DNA of 64,000 nucleotides from Segatella copri (lineage in GTDB: Bacteria; Bacteroidota; Bacteroidia; Bacteroidales; Bacteroidaceae): contig NZ_JAPDUW010000001.1 in NCBI RefSeq assembly GCF_026015295.1, positions 806,001 to 870,000 of the forward strand, read 5' to 3'. Every line of letters starts with the position of its first letter. Position 1 is the first letter of the stretch. Under the pieces are notes generated by a model that saw nothing but the letters and a program-made list of their open reading frames with translations, was not told the origin of the DNA and did no database searches. Made by a program: the position numbers and the translations under genes. Shown here in pieces: positions 62,032 through 64,000 of this stretch.

Positions 62032-62146
62032 GTGTTGAATGTTGAATTAGGCTAGCGCCTTTGCGACCGTTAGGCAATTCAACATTCAACATTAAATTCA
62101 ACATTCAACATTAAATTCAACATTCAACACTCAACATTCAACATTC
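62016..62146. repeat. Inverted pair of 33-bp heptamer blocks
   Basis: 62016-62048 and 62114-62146 are exact reverse complements of each other; the spacer holds further TTCAACA units and GGCTAGCGCC. The right block is followed by AAAAAA-ATG of the BT4734-like gene. Not a CRISPR array: units are 7 bp and without spacers. Confidence 0.9.
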
Positions 62147-62152
62147 AAAAAA

Positions 62153-64000
62153 ATGGAACATATTATAGCATATAATCCGTACAAGAATGGCAATAAGGGG
62201 AGCGTAAGCTCCCAGCCACTCTCGGTCTACGACAAGACCATCGCTTATCCCTGGATGGCAGACCTGGTAGCTGCCATCCGTGGGGGTAACGATGAACTGA
62301 AGAAGCAGTTGCCTTTCCGCTGCGCTCACTACTACCAGTTCCGAGACAACAGGCGCTCGCAGAAAAATGCCGTGCCCGAAAGCTTCCTCTTCCAGACCAC
62401 CATCGATGTGGACGACAAGGAATATGTGGATAAGGCGATAGAGAAGGCACGAGAGCTGAACTGCGACGATACCATCTGGAACGGAGCCCTGCTGCACCTG
62501 GAGTACTCAGCCCGCAAGAAGTTGCACATCGACATCCGCATGCCCATCGGTATGACTATCGAGGAGACACAGCGAGCCTATTGCGAGGCGCTGGGCGTGC
62601 CCTACGACGAGAGCTGTATCACGCCAGAACGCATGCTCTTCATCACCGACAAGGCGTCGGAAATCTATCGCTCGCCCCACTGGTACGAGGTGCTGCCACA
62701 GGAAGAACTGAAAAAGCGCAGACAAGCCTACATGGACCGTGGGCTCACCATTGACGGAAGACAGCAACAGGGCACTCAGCCCCAACCATTCAACATTCAA
62801 CACTCAACATTCAACACTCAACAAAATGTTCAAGACCATCGACTTCCGGGCTCTGACAGCCATCACGCTGTTTCTTCTGGCTCTGCTATTCAGCCTGCCC
62901 AACCTTGTGATAGCAATGCTGCTCATGCTGCTCATCTCAGCCCTGCTGGAGCTCATCAGGATGCTGGCACTGTGGCAACCGGCAAGAACCTAGCAGCCTT
63001 CGACCTCTTCCGCAATGCGGCTGGACTGAAGGATGTAGACATCAACACTCCAGGCTCCCGTCACTCATCGCTCCTGGCGATTATGAGCGCAGGCGCATCG
63101 AGAGTGATGCCCGAAGACGAACTGAAGGCGGTGGTGGCGCAGAAGATGCCTGCCTTCTCGCAGGAGCGTGACTGCCAGCAGCTCATCCACGACTTCTATG
63201 CGAAATATGGTGACAGTTCGAAGCCGATGTCGCAAGCCGTGATCCGCATCAATGCCCAGGCAGAGAAGTCCTCCCAGAAGGAAGCCGTGACATTCAAATC
63301 CGCAAGTTCCGTGGGTTCCGAGGGCGGCACGGATTCCAATGCGGAAGATGATAAATTAGCTCCACCTCCGATGCCCGAACATCTTCCCAAACTCGTGGAG
63401 CTGCTGTTATCGAAGACACCGGACGTATACAAGCCAGCCGTGGCACACGCCATCTTCCCGCCACTTGCTACACACCTCTGTAAGACCACCTTCAAGTATA
63501 TCGACAATGTGGAGCACGAGGCTACCCTGATGTGCTGTCTGCTGGCGGGTACGGGCGCAGGCAAGAACTGTGTGCAGATGCCTATCAACATGATTATGGA
63601 GGACATCAGACAGCGCGACCGTGAGAACCTGCAACGGGAGAAGGAATGGAAAGAAGAGGTGACACGCAAGGGCGCCAACAAGGATAAGCGCAAGCGCCCG
63701 GAAAACCTCATCATACAGGAGATAGACGCCGATATGACCAATCCGGCATTCGTCATGCGCACGGCTGAGGCTCAGGAACATTTTCTCTATACATCGCTTA
63801 ATGAGATAGACCAGTTCGACGCCCTCAAGGGGCAGGGCAACCAGCAGTTCAAGATCATGTGCCTTGCCTTTGATCCGGGCAACCAATACGGTCAGACTCG
63901 CGTGGGCACATCGAGTATCACCGAGCGCATCACCATCCGGTTCAACTGGAATGCATCGACCACCGTCCAGCTGGGGCAGCGATATTTCTCCAAGGTGCTC
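62153..64000 (+). CDS. BT4734-like / DUF3987-like primase-helicase protein (runs off the right edge)
   Basis: Open from ATG 62153 through the window end, 616 codons seen. Residues 1-205 match the BT4734/VirE-N-like domain (MEHIIAYNPYKNG, LPFRCAHYYQFRDNRRSQKN, FLFQTTIDVDD). Residues 213-280 are an unusual linker, rich in His, Ala, Ser and Gln, whose first part is encoded by heptamer repeats. From about 285 a second domain follows (FDLFRNAAGLKDVDIN, PEDELKAVV), with a P-loop-like LLAGTGAGKNCVQM near residue 465 and EIDADMTNPAFV, the pattern of DUF3987 ATPases. Such proteins occur in mobile or phage-like gene groups in Bacteroidales and are thought to act in DNA replication. The linker overlaps a +1-frame membrane ORF. 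Confidence 0.8.
   Translation, partial: MEHIIAYNPYKNGNKGSVSSQPLSVYDKTIAYPWMADLVAAIRGGNDELKKQLPFRCAHYYQFRDNRRSQKNAVPESFLFQTTIDVDDKEYVDKAIEKARELNCDDTIWNGALLHLEYSARKKLHIDIRMPIGMTIEETQRAYCEALGVPYDESCITPERMLFITDKASEIYRSPHWYEVLPQEELKKRRQAYMDRGLTIDGRQQQGTQPQPFNIQHSTFNTQQNVQDHRLPGSDSHHAVSSGSAIQPAQPCDSNAAHAAHLSPAGAHQDAGTVATGKNLAAFDLFRNAAGLKDVDINTPGSRHSSLLAIMSAGASRVMPEDELKAVVAQKMPAFSQERDCQQLIHDFYAKYGDSSKPMSQAVIRINAQAEKSSQKEAVTFKSASSVGSEGGTDSNAEDDKLAPPPMPEHLPKLVELLLSKTPDVYKPAVAHAIFPPLATHLCKTTFKYIDNVEHEATLMCCLLAGTGAGKNCVQMPINMIMEDIRQRDRENLQREKEWKEEVTRKGANKDKRKRPENLIIQEIDADMTNPAFVMRTAEAQEHFLYTSLNEIDQFDALKGQGNQQFKIMCLAFDPGNQYGQTRVGTSSITERITIRFNWNASTTVQLGQRYFSKVL
62788..62823 (+). repeat. Heptamer-repeat block inside the BT4734-like gene
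   Basis: About five 7-bp units; the first 29 bp are identical to the block before the smalltalk and BT4734-like starts. It ends AACAAA-ATG of the +1-frame ORF. Confidence 0.9.
62826..62993 (+). CDS. Nested +1-frame ORF for a 55-residue membrane peptide
   Basis: ATG 62826-62828, stop TAG 62991-62993, wholly inside the BT4734-like gene. The peptide starts MFKTIDFRALTAITLFLLAL and continues with two hydrophobic helices (LLFSLPNLVIAMLLMLLIS; ALLELIRMLALW). By hand count 41 of 55 codons end in G or C, against 19 of 55 in the BT4734 frame over the same bases, so codon use favours this frame. The start follows a repeat block plus A-tract as at two neighbouring genes. It could be a small gene in its own right, or a former gene engulfed by the larger ORF. 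Confidence 0.5.
   Translation: MFKTIDFRALTAITLFLLALLFSLPNLVIAMLLMLLISALLELIRMLALWQPART

Noticed and set aside
62016..62150. CRISPR array
   Set aside because: Repeat unit is 7 bp in tandem without unique spacers; no cas genes nearby.

Overview
The window looks like a chromosomal segment of a Bacteroidales bacterium, most likely a Prevotellaceae species close to Segatella/Prevotella copri (inference from gene content). Support: many starts are preceded by the Bacteroidetes promoter pair TTTG / TAnnTTTG, often with exactly 19-20 nt between the boxes; Shine-Dalgarno sites are scarce; there is a fimbrillin operon, SusC-like and DUF5686/DUF5103/Porin_10-type outer-membrane proteins, a 290-residue primary sigma factor, and an HU-like/smalltalk/BT4734 gene set.

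Layout. 1-4.9 kb: a minus-strand fimbrial operon (outer-membrane barrel, FimB/Mfa2-like anchor, three fimbrillin-like lipoproteins, the last cut by the window edge). 5.5-14.3 kb: AAA-ATPase/DUF1703 protein, DedA protein, GlnS, a candidate small RNA, a lipoprotein, a PAP2 phosphatase, an LTA-synthase-like sulfatase, an AraC-type regulator and a short sigma factor. 14.4-32.7 kb, almost all minus strand: AddB/AddA-like recombination nuclease pair, DUF5686 protein, primary sigma factor, GH25 lysozyme with MORN repeat, TilS, KdsB, then a MacA-MacB-TolC-type efflux operon. 33-39.3 kb, plus strand: MetA, a U32/RlhA-like protein, a membrane lipoprotein and a TonB-dependent receptor. 39.4-50 kb: DUF5103 protein, two identical tRNA-Glu genes, tRNA-Ser(GCT), an unidentified structured RNA of about 300 nt, an HD hydrolase, MenA, a Porin_10-type barrel, tRNA-Ser(CGA), TrxB, a P-loop/CYTH fusion protein and a GNAT acetyltransferase.

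50-64 kb is accessory. It holds a smalltalk peptide and HU-like protein, a 170-bp inverted-repeat element, two outer-membrane beta-barrel receptors, a 131-bp direct repeat that carries a promoter and a palindromic operator-like site, the stump of an ORF6N gene, an Rhs 3' fragment followed by AT-rich paralogous small membrane proteins (immunity-like), and a group of small genes leading into a BT4734/DUF3987 primase-helicase-like gene that leaves the window.

The most interesting signal is at the right end. A 33-bp block of heptamer (TTCAACA-type) repeats followed by six A and ATG lies directly before two genes 11.7 kb apart on opposite strands (smalltalk and BT4734-like). A third, slightly diverged block lies inside the BT4734-like gene and is followed in the +1 frame by an ATG opening a 55-codon ORF for a very hydrophobic membrane peptide. 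Codon statistics in that stretch favour the hidden frame, so it looks like a nested or engulfed gene.
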